Assembly (NCBI GenBank): GCA_020161835.1
Contig: JAIUNL010000001.1
Span: 496,001 to 560,000, forward strand
DNA: 64,000 nt
Direction of reading: 5' to 3'
From: Bacteroidota bacterium
GTDB lineage: Bacteria; Bacteroidota; JABWAT01
Part shown: positions 8,866-17,541 of the stretch, one piece after another
Numbering within the stretch: the stretch's first letter is position 1
Layout of the letters: each line of letters opens with the position of its first letter
Made by a program: the position numbers and the translations under genes
Notes under the pieces: generated by a model
The model's database searches: none
The model's input: the letters and a program-made list of their open reading frames with translations, nothing else
Told to the model about the DNA's origin: nothing

Positions 8866-10017
8866 ATGTGGATTAAACTGACCGGTTTTCTTTTTTTTCT
8901 GGTTCTTGCCATTGGATTATCCGGTTGTGATCAACCCACAGAACCCAAAGACCAAACTCCCGATACGACCAGTCATAACTTTCAATGGACAACCTACCAA
9001 TTGGGCAGTTATGGCAGCCAGATCAGGGCAGTGAAAATTTTCTCTGACAACAACATCTGGGCAATGGGATATTTCTACAATGAAAAGGGTGACACCTCTT
9101 ATGATGACCTGGCCATCTGGAACGGAACCCAGTGGACTTACCAAAAAATCAGATTCAGAAAAAATCTGACCAATTTTGGAAGGGGAATCATTGCTGATTC
9201 CTATTCCGGTATTGAAGGGATTCTTGTCATCAATGAAAATGACTTTGTAATGTGTGGGGCTTATGGGGCAATTGTTCGTTGGGACGGGAAAAAGTGGGAG
9301 TATGATCAGCCTAAATATGAAGATGAAAAATATGATTACACACACCATATCTCAGGGAAGTCAACCCTGGATTTTTACCTGTTTGGTTGGAATGTTACAA
9401 CCCGAAGAACCATCATCATTCATTATCTGAATGGGGAGTACATTTTTATACCGAATAATCTGGATAATTATGTTAGTTCTGCAACCACCACCGCTGATGG
9501 GACAACCTATTTTTCGACTTTTAATGATTATTCCCTTGATATCAGCAAAGAGCATTGCGGGTTGTACCGGATAAAAAACAATCAGGTTGAGCAATTATAT
9601 ACCTATGCACCTCAGGTTGGTCATATTGAAACACCGGTTGAAGGGTCATTTGAAATTAAGTCTGCGGGGAATACATTGTTTGGAGTGGGTGTCCATTGTA
9701 ACTGGAAATGGGAAAGTTCAGCACAATTTAAACCGGATAGCATATGTCCTGCGTATGTATATAAAGCAAACTGGGCATTCGCTGCACTTAGCAGTAAAGA
9801 TATGCTGACTGGGTATGGAGAATATGAGATTGCACATTGGAATGGTCGTTCCTGGCGTGGTTTTCCTGAATTAGCAGAACTCAATGAATTTAACAGAATG
9901 AGTGATGCTGATTTAACAAAAACGCTTGGTGTAGTTTCCGGATGGAACTATAAATGGGATCCAGTGAGGCTTGAAGAGAATTCTGTTGCCAAAATATTTA
10001 TCGGTAAACGTTACTAA
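8866..10017 (+). CDS. Lipoprotein with beta-propeller-like repeats
   Basis: 383 residues. The signal peptide ends in the lipobox LSGC (Cys about residue 24), followed by a short acidic/proline linker (DQPTEPKDQTPDTT). The body contains repeated tryptophan-rich units such as IWNGTQWTY, VRWDGKKWEY and AHWNGRSWRG, which resemble blades of a beta-propeller. Proteins like this are numerous as surface or periplasmic lipoproteins in FCB bacteria, without known biochemical roles. It is transcribed alone from a good promoter and ends at a bidirectional terminator shared with the convergent sensor gene. Confidence 0.75.
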   Translation: MWIKLTGFLFFLVLAIGLSGCDQPTEPKDQTPDTTSHNFQWTTYQLGSYGSQIRAVKIFSDNNIWAMGYFYNEKGDTSYDDLAIWNGTQWTYQKIRFRKNLTNFGRGIIADSYSGIEGILVINENDFVMCGAYGAIVRWDGKKWEYDQPKYEDEKYDYTHHISGKSTLDFYLFGWNVTTRRTIIIHYLNGEYIFIPNNLDNYVSSATTTADGTTYFSTFNDYSLDISKEHCGLYRIKNNQVEQLYTYAPQVGHIETPVEGSFEIKSAGNTLFGVGVHCNWKWESSAQFKPDSICPAYVYKANWAFAALSSKDMLTGYGEYEIAHWNGRSWRGFPELAELNEFNRMSDADLTKTLGVVSGWNYKWDPVRLEENSVAKIFIGKRY

Positions 10018-10063
10018 ACAAACAAAAGAAGAAGTCATGAAAGACCTCCTTCGATATCCGTCT

Positions 10064-10110
10064 AAAACCGGGCACTTTCCCGATTCCCGGGACTCAGTGA
10101 CCGGTTTTTC
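10064..10110. terminator. Bidirectional terminator between convergent genes
   Basis: AAAACCGG (10064-10071) pairs perfectly with CCGGTTTT (10101-10108). The stem continues through a mismatch into CACT/AGTG, giving about 12 pairs flanked by A and T runs. It serves both the + strand lipoprotein gene and the - strand sensor gene. Confidence 0.8.
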
Positions 10111-10139
10111 GTAAAACGTACCACGTACCTCGTACAGCG

Positions 10140-11651
10140 TTATTTCCCTTCCTCCTTGTTCGCTTCCCCTGACAAATCAATCATTTTTTCACCCTGGGTA
10201 TATTCTTTGGTGTGGCGGAAGTATCCTTTTTCGAGATGTTCGAGTCGCTGGAGATATTGGTTGATTGTGTTCACACTTCGCTGTGCTTTAAAAATATACT
10301 GCTTCTTTTCTTCTTTGGTTGTCTCTTCGGGAAGATCCATCACATCCAGAATACCACGGATGATTTGCAGGGGTTGCCTGATTTCGTGTAAAATCCCGAT
10401 GGTGACCTGCCGGGCAAGCATAAATCTTTCCTGTTCCAGTTTCCGGGTTTCCTGGTTTTTCAATTCCAACTCAGATTTCAGCAGATTGATACGATCTCCC
10501 AAAGCCAGAGACAAAAGAATAATCTCAATGGCTGCGCCGATCTGAATGCCGTAGGTTGTGATAAACGTTACCGGTAAAATCCCGAAATTTTTAAGGGCAA
10601 ACAACGTCATTCCGATCAGGAACATCAGCCAGGCAATCAGGAAAAACCACGCCGGCCGGTACTTTTTGGCAATGGCATAAATGGATGCTATCAGAATCGA
10701 CGGTGCCACCAGAAGGGTCATAAAAGCCGAGGCCATCACCATCTGATGGTATGGAATCACAAATGCCCCGAATGAAATCAGAACCCCGACAACCCGGAGT
10801 CCTTTCATGATTTTGTAGAAAACCGGATTGTACTGTTTCAAATTCAGAAAACTGGTGGTGAACCAGAGACTGAAGGCATAAACCATTCCGATGAAAAAGA
10901 TCAGGGCAACGTTATTCCACCAGGGCAAATCAGGCCACAGATATTCATAGGCCAATCCGTTAAAAATCATCTGAAGAAGCAAAAAGGCAGAAATGAAAAT
11001 CACATACAGAAGGTAGCTTTTATCACGGAGGGAAAGAAACAGCAAAAAGTTGTACAGCATCAGCGACAGGAAAATGCCGTAATAAAATCCGAGTACAAGC
11101 TGTGATTCATGATCGGTTTCACGAAAGTTCGATTCACTTCTGAAGACTATCGGGATGGAAATCGCACCGGCAGATTCAAACCGGAAGTAAAGCGTGTCAA
11201 CGGTTTGAGTTGGCAAATGCAGTTTAAAAACGAAATTGCGGTATTTGATTTCCCGGGTTGAAAACGGCAACCGGTCGCCGGTGGTGATTTCATCATATCC
11301 ACCTGATCCATCCGGATGAAAAAAGGAAATGAGATCCAGATTCGGATAGGCGACTTCCACAACCCAGTGCTGATGATCTTGAGCTTCATTATTCACAATC
11401 ATTCTCACCCAGAAAGCAGATTCTGAATATCCGAGATTCGGGTTTTCCTCTGTGGATGGTTGAAACCGGTGATCCAGACGTCCGGACCTGACATCCTGAA
11501 AAGAAAAGGAATGAAGGGAATCCTGAAGAATAGACAAATAGGTTCCGGCCGGAATAATTTCCTTTTCCGGGGAAAGTGTCAGCGGTCCGGCAACCGACTG
11601 AGTTGTCAGAACCAAACCGAAAAGAAAAAGGAGAAAAAGCTTTTTAGACAT
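10140..11651 (-). CDS. 7TM-DISM sensor protein with histidine box but no ATPase domain
   Basis: 503 residues. It has a signal peptide (1-22), an extracytoplasmic 7TMR-DISMED2-like beta domain (about 40-170), a 7TMR-DISM seven-helix membrane region (about 183-385) and a short coiled coil (390-412). A dimerisation/phosphoacceptor-like helix with an H-box ILHEIRQPL follows (His422). A normal histidine kinase would continue with an HATPase_c domain of about 120 residues carrying N, G1 and G2 boxes. Here the protein stops 81 residues after the His, in a charged tail. A terminator just downstream shows that the ATPase is not simply in the next gene. It may act as a phosphotransfer or scaffold protein, or be a pseudokinase. 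It is divergent from the sulfur operon by 234 bp and could sense a signal for it. Confidence 0.8.
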   Translation of the reverse strand: MSKKLFLLFLFGLVLTTQSVAGPLTLSPEKEIIPAGTYLSILQDSLHSFSFQDVRSGRLDHRFQPSTEENPNLGYSESAFWVRMIVNNEAQDHQHWVVEVAYPNLDLISFFHPDGSGGYDEITTGDRLPFSTREIKYRNFVFKLHLPTQTVDTLYFRFESAGAISIPIVFRSESNFRETDHESQLVLGFYYGIFLSLMLYNFLLFLSLRDKSYLLYVIFISAFLLLQMIFNGLAYEYLWPDLPWWNNVALIFFIGMVYAFSLWFTTSFLNLKQYNPVFYKIMKGLRVVGVLISFGAFVIPYHQMVMASAFMTLLVAPSILIASIYAIAKKYRPAWFFLIAWLMFLIGMTLFALKNFGILPVTFITTYGIQIGAAIEIILLSLALGDRINLLKSELELKNQETRKLEQERFMLARQVTIGILHEIRQPLQIIRGILDVMDLPEETTKEEKKQYIFKAQRSVNTINQYLQRLEHLEKGYFRHTKEYTQGEKMIDLSGEANKEEGK

Positions 11652-11885
11652 GTTGATCCACTAAAGTTTTGCAAATTAAGTCCGACGGTGATCATTCACA
11701 AGATTTTGTCATTTCAGTGTGATGCCGGATAAAATTCCAGCCAAAAATTAGAATACGATTAAAACATCTATTTGTCGTAAAATAGTCTGACATTTACAGT
11801 ATTCTATCAGATCAAAGAATCGGTGTAAAAATTCTGAATTTTTCTCTGACACGCTGAACGTTTTAAAACCAAAGCCGGACACAAC

Positions 11886-14102
11886 ATGCAATCACGCCGG
11901 GATTTTATCAAGATTATGGCACTCGGAACCGGTGCCCTCGCCCTCAGCGGCGGACTTTTTGCCTTCATGGATCCGAAACGGGAAGATGGCCGGCCAGTCG
12001 TCGCCCTCGATTACAAGACCGCAACCTATTGTGAAATCTGTTTCTGGAAATGTGCCGGCTGGGCCTACAAAACAGAAAAAGGTGAACTCTGGAAAATTGT
12101 CGGAAATGATGACGATCAGCACTCAAACGGACGTTTTTGTCCGAGGGGAACCGGCGGCGTTGGCATGTACAACGATCCGAACCGGCTGAAAAAACCCATG
12201 ATCCGTGTTGAAGAACGGGGAAAACAAGTTTTCAGAGAAGTGTCATGGGCCGAAGCGCTTGATTATACCGCAAAAAAACTATCCGGGATTTCAGCGAAAT
12301 ATGGTCCGGAAGCGATTGCCCTTTTCACGCACGGATCCGGCGGAAAATATTTCGGCGATTTGCTCAAAGCCATGGGATCCACCAATATCACCCAACCTTC
12401 CTACGCACAATGCCGTGGCCCCAGAGATGCTGCTTTTCTGGCAACCTTTGGCGAGCAACCTGATTCACCCGAAGTCACAGATCTTCGTGACACCAAATGT
12501 CTCGTTCTGATCGGGTCGCATATCGGTGAAAATATGCACAATGGCCAGGTTCAGGAAATGTCTGATGCCATTGATAAAAAAGCTACCATTATCACGGTTG
12601 ACCCCAGATTCTCGACAGCAGCAAGTAAATCGAAATACTGGCTTCCCATCAAACCGTCAACTGATCTGGCCTTGCTCCTCGCCTGGATTCACGAAATTAT
12701 CAACAATGAGTATTATGACCGGAAATATGTAGAAACCTACACAACCGGACTTGAGCAACTTAAAGAGCACGTTAAAAACTTTACGCCTGAATGGGCTTAC
12801 GGCATCACCACCATCGAACCTGACGTCATCCGGCAGACTGCAAAAGAAATGAGCAACGCCAAACCGGCCGTGATTATTCACCCGGGACGGCATGTGACCT
12901 GGTATGGCGATGACACTCAACGTGAACGGGCAATTGCTATTTTAAATGCACTTCTGGGATCTTGGGGCCGTCGTGGCGGATTTTACCGTCCATCCAAAAA
13001 AACAGTTCCGTCTTATCCGCATCCGGAATATCCAGAACCCAAAACCACTTGGAAAGACTGGTTCCCCGGTCAGTATCCGCTGGCTGACAATCCGGTTTCA
13101 AACGCCTTCGTTGATGCTTCCATTCCAACCAAAGAACGGGATGCCTTCCTGAAAGCCTGGATCGTGAACGGAACGAATCTCATTTTCACCATTCCTGATC
13201 AGGCACATACGCTTGAAGCCATTCAGGCGCTGGAACTTCTGGTTGTAGTTGATACCATGCCGATGGAAATAACCGGCTGGGCAGATGTGATTCTTCCGGA
13301 ATGTACCTACCTGGAACGGTATGATTCACTTCGTGACAGTCCGCACCGGAAACCGGCCATTGCCCTCAGAATGCCGGCTATGGAACCTGCTTATGAAACC
13401 AAACCTGCTTACTGGATGGCACGGGAACTGGCAAAACGTTTGAATGTGGGCGAATATTTCCATTTTGAAGATCAGGCCGATCTACTCGACTGGCAATTGA
13501 AAAAAATGGGTTCGTCACTTGAAGAACTGAAGAAAAAAGGCGTCATCACCTGGGATCGTGAAGAAGATGATCTTTTCTTCGCCAACGGAGAAAAAATTGA
13601 GTTTCCGACTAATTCCGGAAAGATCGAATTGTACTCGTCCGCCATGGAGCAGGCCGGATTTGATCCGATGCCGAAATACACGGCCCACGAAGAACCGCCA
13701 TCCGGATTTTACCGCCTGATTTACGGACGGGCACCGATGCACACCTTCAGCCGGACGGCAAACAATCCGAACCTGACTGATCTGATGGATGAAAACGTGT
13801 TGTGGGTGAACCCTAAAGTTGCCAAAGAATGGGGACTGAAAAACAACGATCCCGTTTTCCTGAAAAATCAGGACGGCATTCAGTCTGACTTTGCAATCAA
13901 AGTAAGGGTAACCGAACGGATCCGCTGGGATTCGGTTTACATGGTTCACGGTTTCGGGCATAAGCAGAAACAACTCGAACGGTGTTTCGGTAAGGGCGTT
14001 TCAGACACCCAGCTCATTACCAAAGTAAAAATCGACCCGGTCATGGGCGGCACCGGCATGCGGGGCAATTTCGTGACTTTCATTCCTCAAGTTTTAGCCT
14101 GA
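11886..14102 (+). CDS. Molybdopterin oxidoreductase catalytic subunit, polysulfide/thiosulfate reductase type
   Basis: 738 residues. A Tat signal (SRRDFIK plus a hydrophobic stretch) directs the folded enzyme to the periplasm. Cys49, Cys52, Cys56 and Cys85 (C-x2-C-x3-C-x28-C) form the proximal 4Fe-4S site. Cys176 in SYAQCRGPRD sits where PsrA/PhsA enzymes place the cysteine ligand of molybdenum. Mo-bisPGD domains follow, and the C-terminal dinucleotide-binding domain begins near residue 610. Length agrees with PsrA and PhsA (about 760) better than with arsenate reductases. It is the first gene of a six-gene operon with B and C subunits directly downstream. Substrate choice among polysulfide, thiosulfate and tetrathionate cannot be settled from sequence, but the sulfur-linked genes downstream favour a sulfur compound. 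Confidence 0.85.
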   Translation: MQSRRDFIKIMALGTGALALSGGLFAFMDPKREDGRPVVALDYKTATYCEICFWKCAGWAYKTEKGELWKIVGNDDDQHSNGRFCPRGTGGVGMYNDPNRLKKPMIRVEERGKQVFREVSWAEALDYTAKKLSGISAKYGPEAIALFTHGSGGKYFGDLLKAMGSTNITQPSYAQCRGPRDAAFLATFGEQPDSPEVTDLRDTKCLVLIGSHIGENMHNGQVQEMSDAIDKKATIITVDPRFSTAASKSKYWLPIKPSTDLALLLAWIHEIINNEYYDRKYVETYTTGLEQLKEHVKNFTPEWAYGITTIEPDVIRQTAKEMSNAKPAVIIHPGRHVTWYGDDTQRERAIAILNALLGSWGRRGGFYRPSKKTVPSYPHPEYPEPKTTWKDWFPGQYPLADNPVSNAFVDASIPTKERDAFLKAWIVNGTNLIFTIPDQAHTLEAIQALELLVVVDTMPMEITGWADVILPECTYLERYDSLRDSPHRKPAIALRMPAMEPAYETKPAYWMARELAKRLNVGEYFHFEDQADLLDWQLKKMGSSLEELKKKGVITWDREEDDLFFANGEKIEFPTNSGKIELYSSAMEQAGFDPMPKYTAHEEPPSGFYRLIYGRAPMHTFSRTANNPNLTDLMDENVLWVNPKVAKEWGLKNNDPVFLKNQDGIQSDFAIKVRVTERIRWDSVYMVHGFGHKQKQLERCFGKGVSDTQLITKVKIDPVMGGTGMRGNFVTFIPQVLA

Positions 14103-14113
14103 GCAGGTAAATT

Positions 14114-14647
14114 ATGCGATATGCAATGGCCATTGATACAAAAAAATGTGTGGGATGCAGTGACTGTGTGGTTGCCTGTCAGACCGAAAATAACGTCCCG
14201 ATCGGGTATTGCCGTGACTGGATTGTTGAAGAAACCAACGGCACCTACCCTCAGCTTGAAATGGAACTCAGAAGTGAACGGTGCAACCATTGCGCCAATG
14301 CGCCCTGTGTGAGATGCTGCCCGACCGGAGCCAGTCACATTGTGGAAGGCGGAATTGTTCTCGTCACCCAAAACGACTGCATCGGTTGTGGTGCCTGTAT
14401 TGCTTCGTGTCCGTACGATGCCCGTTATCCGTATCCTGATGGTTATGTTGATAAATGCACATTCTGCTATCACCGGGTGAAAAAGGGCGAAAAACCGGCC
14501 TGCGTGGAAGTTTGTCCGACCAAATGTCTGTACTTCGGTGATCTTGACGATGCCAACAGTGAAGTTTCGGTCATCCTCAAAAAACGGAAGTATAAAACTC
14601 TGATTCCGGAAGCCGGAACTGACCCCCAACTCTATTTTCTCATTTAA
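14114..14647 (+). CDS. Four-cluster ferredoxin electron-transfer subunit (PsrB/PhsB/NrfC type)
   Basis: 177 residues with sixteen cysteines in four ferredoxin-like groups: CVGCSDCVVAC near the N-terminus, CNHCANAPCVRCCP, CIGCGACIASCP, and CTFCYHRVKKGEKPACVEVCP split by a loop. This is the full complement for four 4Fe-4S clusters that carry electrons between the membrane NrfD subunit and the molybdenum subunit. It has no signal peptide, as expected for a subunit that hitch-hikes through the Tat system with the catalytic partner. It begins 11 bases after the molybdoenzyme gene and ends 15 bases before the NrfD gene. Confidence 0.9.
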   Translation: MRYAMAIDTKKCVGCSDCVVACQTENNVPIGYCRDWIVEETNGTYPQLEMELRSERCNHCANAPCVRCCPTGASHIVEGGIVLVTQNDCIGCGACIASCPYDARYPYPDGYVDKCTFCYHRVKKGEKPACVEVCPTKCLYFGDLDDANSEVSVILKKRKYKTLIPEAGTDPQLYFLI

Positions 14648-14662
14648 GGATCGGGAGAATTT

Positions 14663-15604
14663 ATGAAAGAAGAACTGATCGTCAGCGGAAGAATGAATCC
14701 GTATGTTGACCCGACCCTGAATATCTGGCACTGGCAGATTCCGCTTTATCTTTTCCTTGGCGGACTCGCAGCCGGGATTTTATTCTTTGCTGCACTGAGT
14801 TACATCAGAGGAAGAGAAGAAGCCCACAGTTTCGCCGTGCGGAAAATGCCGTTTCTGGCTCCGGTTTTACTGGTTATTGGTCTGGCCTGTTTGTTTTTTG
14901 ACCTGAACCACAAACTCTTTTTCTGGCGTTTATACACCACAGTAAAACTTCAGTCACCGATGTCGTGGGGCGCCTGGGTTCTTATGGTGATTACGCCGAT
15001 GTCGATGGTTTGGTGTGCCCTTCATATCAAGGAATTTTTTCCCAACTGGGACTGGAAATATACCTGGGCAAAGGAAGCTGAGAAATTTGCGCAGAAGTAT
15101 AAACTCTGGATTGCCTGGATCATTCTGATCTATTCGGTTATCCTAGGGGTTTACACCGGAATTCTCTTCTCTGCCTTCAATGCACGTCCGTTGTGGAATA
15201 CATCCATTCTCGGACCACTTTTCCTTGCATCCGGACTATCAGCCGGTGCTGCAGCCATTATCATGTTCACCAAAAACAAAGAAGAACGGGCTTATTTTGC
15301 CCGCATCGACCTGATCGTCATTGGCATTGAACTCTTCCTGATTACGCACATGTTCATGGGATTCATGGCCAGTACACAGGTACAAATTGAAGCTGCCAAT
15401 TTATTCCTTGGCGGACCTTACACTGCCCCGTTCTGGATTTTTGTTGTTTTTCTCGGGCTGGTCGTTCCGGCTCTGCTTGAAATTCTCGAACTGTTTGATT
15501 ATCACGTTCCTGCTCTTGTACCCTCACTTCTGGTGCTCACCGGCAGCCTGATGCTGAGGTTCCTGATTTCGTTTGCCGGACAGGAAAGCCGTTATCTCTA
15601 CTAA
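14663..15604 (+). CDS. NrfD/PsrC-type membrane subunit
   Basis: 313 residues of almost continuous hydrophobic segments (about eight helices). The characteristic beginning WHWQIPLYLFLGGLAAGILF is that of NrfD/PsrC quinone-interacting membrane anchors. These proteins exchange electrons between the quinone pool and the periplasmic ferredoxin subunit. In the Psr complex they also contribute to energy conservation. A GGGAG ribosome-binding site precedes the ATG. Its position as third gene after the molybdoenzyme and ferredoxin gives the complete A-B-C complex. Confidence 0.9.
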   Translation: MKEELIVSGRMNPYVDPTLNIWHWQIPLYLFLGGLAAGILFFAALSYIRGREEAHSFAVRKMPFLAPVLLVIGLACLFFDLNHKLFFWRLYTTVKLQSPMSWGAWVLMVITPMSMVWCALHIKEFFPNWDWKYTWAKEAEKFAQKYKLWIAWIILIYSVILGVYTGILFSAFNARPLWNTSILGPLFLASGLSAGAAAIIMFTKNKEERAYFARIDLIVIGIELFLITHMFMGFMASTQVQIEAANLFLGGPYTAPFWIFVVFLGLVVPALLEILELFDYHVPALVPSLLVLTGSLMLRFLISFAGQESRYLY

Positions 15605-15617
15605 TCTGGATTCAATT

Positions 15618-16154
15618 ATGGAAACACCTTCAGTTACCCGAAAAGTCAGAGCCTACATGAACCCCTACGTGGCGGGAGTTTTGCTCGGACTCGTTTTACT
15701 TGCTGCCAATTACATCTCAGGCCGTGGCCTTGGTGCCAGCGGAGCCATTAAAAGTGTGGTTGTGACCAGCGTGCTTGCTGTTGATCACGACGCTGCAAAA
15801 ACCTCAGCATTTATTGGTGAATACGAACAGGGCCATGCCGGAAATCCCATGAAAAACTGGCTGGTTTTCGAAATGCTCGGTGTTATTCTTGGCGCCTTCA
15901 TTTCAGGCATCTGGGCTGGCCGGTTAAAAATGAAAGTTGAACATTCCCCCAAAATCACTTCCAAAAGAAGACTCATTTTTGCGGTGATGGGCGGTGTTCT
16001 CTTCGGTTTTGGTTCACAGCTCGGCCGGGGCTGCACCAGCGGTTCGGCTCTCAGCGGAATGGCAGTTATGTCTGCCGGCGGTATTATCACCATGATGGCC
16101 ATCTTCGGAACCGGCTATGCACTTGCTTATTTTTTCAGAAAAAACTGGATTTAA
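15618..16154 (+). CDS. YeeE/YedE family transporter, first half
   Basis: 178 residues using the ATG at 15618, which follows the NrfD stop by 13 bases; an upstream in-frame start would overlap the NrfD gene. It has about four membrane helices and the family signature FGSQLGRGCTSGSALSG with one cysteine (Cys139). YeeE/YedE proteins of the TsuA type import thiosulfate through a pathway lined by conserved cysteines. Here the usual ~350-residue protein is encoded as two genes, and this is the half with a single GRGCTSG motif. It probably delivers or removes a sulfur compound for the adjacent molybdoenzyme. Confidence 0.85.
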   Translation: METPSVTRKVRAYMNPYVAGVLLGLVLLAANYISGRGLGASGAIKSVVVTSVLAVDHDAAKTSAFIGEYEQGHAGNPMKNWLVFEMLGVILGAFISGIWAGRLKMKVEHSPKITSKRRLIFAVMGGVLFGFGSQLGRGCTSGSALSGMAVMSAGGIITMMAIFGTGYALAYFFRKNWI

Positions 16155-16173
16155 ATCCTGAAAGGACTTTAAA

Positions 16174-16779
16174 ATGGGACCTTTATCAGTAAATGATATC
16201 ATCTCGGGCGACACCAATTTTCTGCTCGCCTTTTTTATCGGCATCGGGTTCGGCTTTGTTCTTGAGCAGGCTGGGTTTTCATCTTCCCGCCGTCTCGCCG
16301 GTGTTTTTTACGGCTACGACATGACGGTTTTAAAAGTGTTTTTTACCGGAGCTGTTACCGCCATGCTCGGCATGCTTTTTTTCGGACTTTTCGGATGGAT
16401 GGATCTGAGCCTGATTTATGTGAATCCAACTTTCCTGACCTCAGCAATCTTTGGCGGGGTGATTATGGGAGCCGGTTTCATTCTGGGCGGATATTGCCCC
16501 GGAACCTCCTTCTGCGGTGCTGCCATCGGGAAAGTTGACGCCATGCTGTTCATCGGTGGATTGTTCATTGGTGTGTATATCTGGGGATTCGGTTTTGATC
16601 TCTGGAAGGACATGTACGTTGCCGGAAATATGGGAAGTCCGAAACTGGGCGAATGGCTTGGAATTTCGGATGGTGTGATGGCACTGGTAATCGTGATTAT
16701 TGCGATTGGGGCCTTTTTCATGGCAGAATGGGTTGAATCACTTTCCGCAAAAAAAGAAGAAAGTCAGGAGATTAACTAA
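16174..16779 (+). CDS. YeeE/YedE family transporter, second half
   Basis: 201 residues. It starts with an inverted-repeat-like unit (FGFVLEQAGFSSSRRL) and carries the second family motif GGYCPGTSFCGA with two cysteines (Cys108, Cys114), followed by two more hydrophobic helices and a charged cytoplasmic tail. Together with the previous gene this gives three conserved cysteines over two polypeptides, the number described for the thiosulfate path of TsuA. An AAAGGA motif lies upstream of the ATG. The next gene begins immediately after the stop, so co-translation with the rhodanese is likely. Confidence 0.85.
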   Translation: MGPLSVNDIISGDTNFLLAFFIGIGFGFVLEQAGFSSSRRLAGVFYGYDMTVLKVFFTGAVTAMLGMLFFGLFGWMDLSLIYVNPTFLTSAIFGGVIMGAGFILGGYCPGTSFCGAAIGKVDAMLFIGGLFIGVYIWGFGFDLWKDMYVAGNMGSPKLGEWLGISDGVMALVIVIIAIGAFFMAEWVESLSAKKEESQEIN

Positions 16780-17418
16780 ATGAAACCGAATTTCAGAAAT
16801 GTGATTATTTTGGGCGTTGCCCTGATTCCGCTGGCTCTGATCATTGCTGCCGTTCCGCAGAATCAGATTAAACCTTTCAAATTAACTGCTGAGCAAATGG
16901 TTCAGATGGTGAATCAGAAAGAACATTTTTATTCTGCTGATGTGGTTGCAGATATGCTGGTTCAGAAAGATCCGTCTCTGCAGCTGATTGATGTGAGAAG
17001 TCCGTCTGATTTTGAAAAGTACAGTTTGCCGGGAGCCATCAATATTCCGCTGGCTGATTTGCTGAGCGAACAATATGAAGGTGTTTTGAATCAGGATGTG
17101 AAAGTAAACGTGTTCTACTCAAACGGAACGTTGCAAGCCAATGAAGCCTGGATGATTACCCGTCAGTTGGGTTACCTGAACAATTTCGTTCTCGAGGGCG
17201 GACTGAATTACTGGTTTGAAACGATTATGAATCCAACCGAGCCAAAATCTACCAGCCCGGATGAGGAATTTGCAAAATATGATTTCAGAAAAGGTGCCGG
17301 TCAGGCTCTTGGCGGTGGCGGCGGATTAAATACAGAATCCTCAGCAAAACCCATGGCACCCCAGGCACCGAAAACCATGATCACACCAAAGAAGAAAAAA
17401 GCCGCCGGGGGATGCTGA
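16780..17418 (+). CDS. Membrane-anchored rhodanese-like protein lacking the active-site Cys but ending in Cys
   Basis: 212 residues. Residues 8-26 form an N-terminal membrane anchor with positive charges before it, which places the rest in the periplasm. Residues 50-150 are a rhodanese fold (LIDVRSPSDFEKYSLPGAINIP, then VFYSNGTLQANEAW, then LEGGLNYW). The active-site loop normally starts with the persulfide-bearing Cys (CRxGxR/S). Here it reads YSNGT with Ser114. The only cysteine in the whole protein is the last residue, Cys212, at the end of a flexible Gly/Pro/Lys-rich tail (KKKKAAGGC). A swinging-arm sulfur carrier or receptor for sulfur bound elsewhere is an attractive reading but unproven. 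It is the last gene of the sulfur operon and abuts the transporter half gene. Confidence 0.82.
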   Translation: MKPNFRNVIILGVALIPLALIIAAVPQNQIKPFKLTAEQMVQMVNQKEHFYSADVVADMLVQKDPSLQLIDVRSPSDFEKYSLPGAINIPLADLLSEQYEGVLNQDVKVNVFYSNGTLQANEAWMITRQLGYLNNFVLEGGLNYWFETIMNPTEPKSTSPDEEFAKYDFRKGAGQALGGGGGLNTESSAKPMAPQAPKTMITPKKKKAAGGC

Positions 17419-17424
17419 GATGGT

Positions 17425-17515
17425 CACAGATCACGGGTTACATATTACGGGTCACAAAATGCGGGGACAGGTGACAAGGGACAAGGGACAAATACGGGTT
17501 GCGAATCACAAGTAA
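17425..17515. repeat. Degenerate GGGACAAGGGACA/GGGTTAC repeat after the sulfur operon
   Basis: Tandem-like copies of GACAAGGGACAAGGGAC (17473 onward) are flanked by TCACGGGTTACA and TTACGGGTCACA variants. Related segments follow the stop codons at 52561 and 27570. The repeat begins a few bases after the stop codon at 17418. Confidence 0.6.
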
Positions 17516-17541
17516 CTGGATAAAATTAAAAAGATTTTGAA

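Noticed and set aside
13515..13973. 152-codon antisense frame inside the molybdoenzyme gene
   Set aside because: Shadow of the conserved C-terminal domain of the + strand gene.
14087..14731. 214-codon open frame antisense to the ferredoxin subunit
   Set aside because: The + strand frame holds sixteen ordered cysteines of four clusters; the antisense product is low in structure and has no start context.
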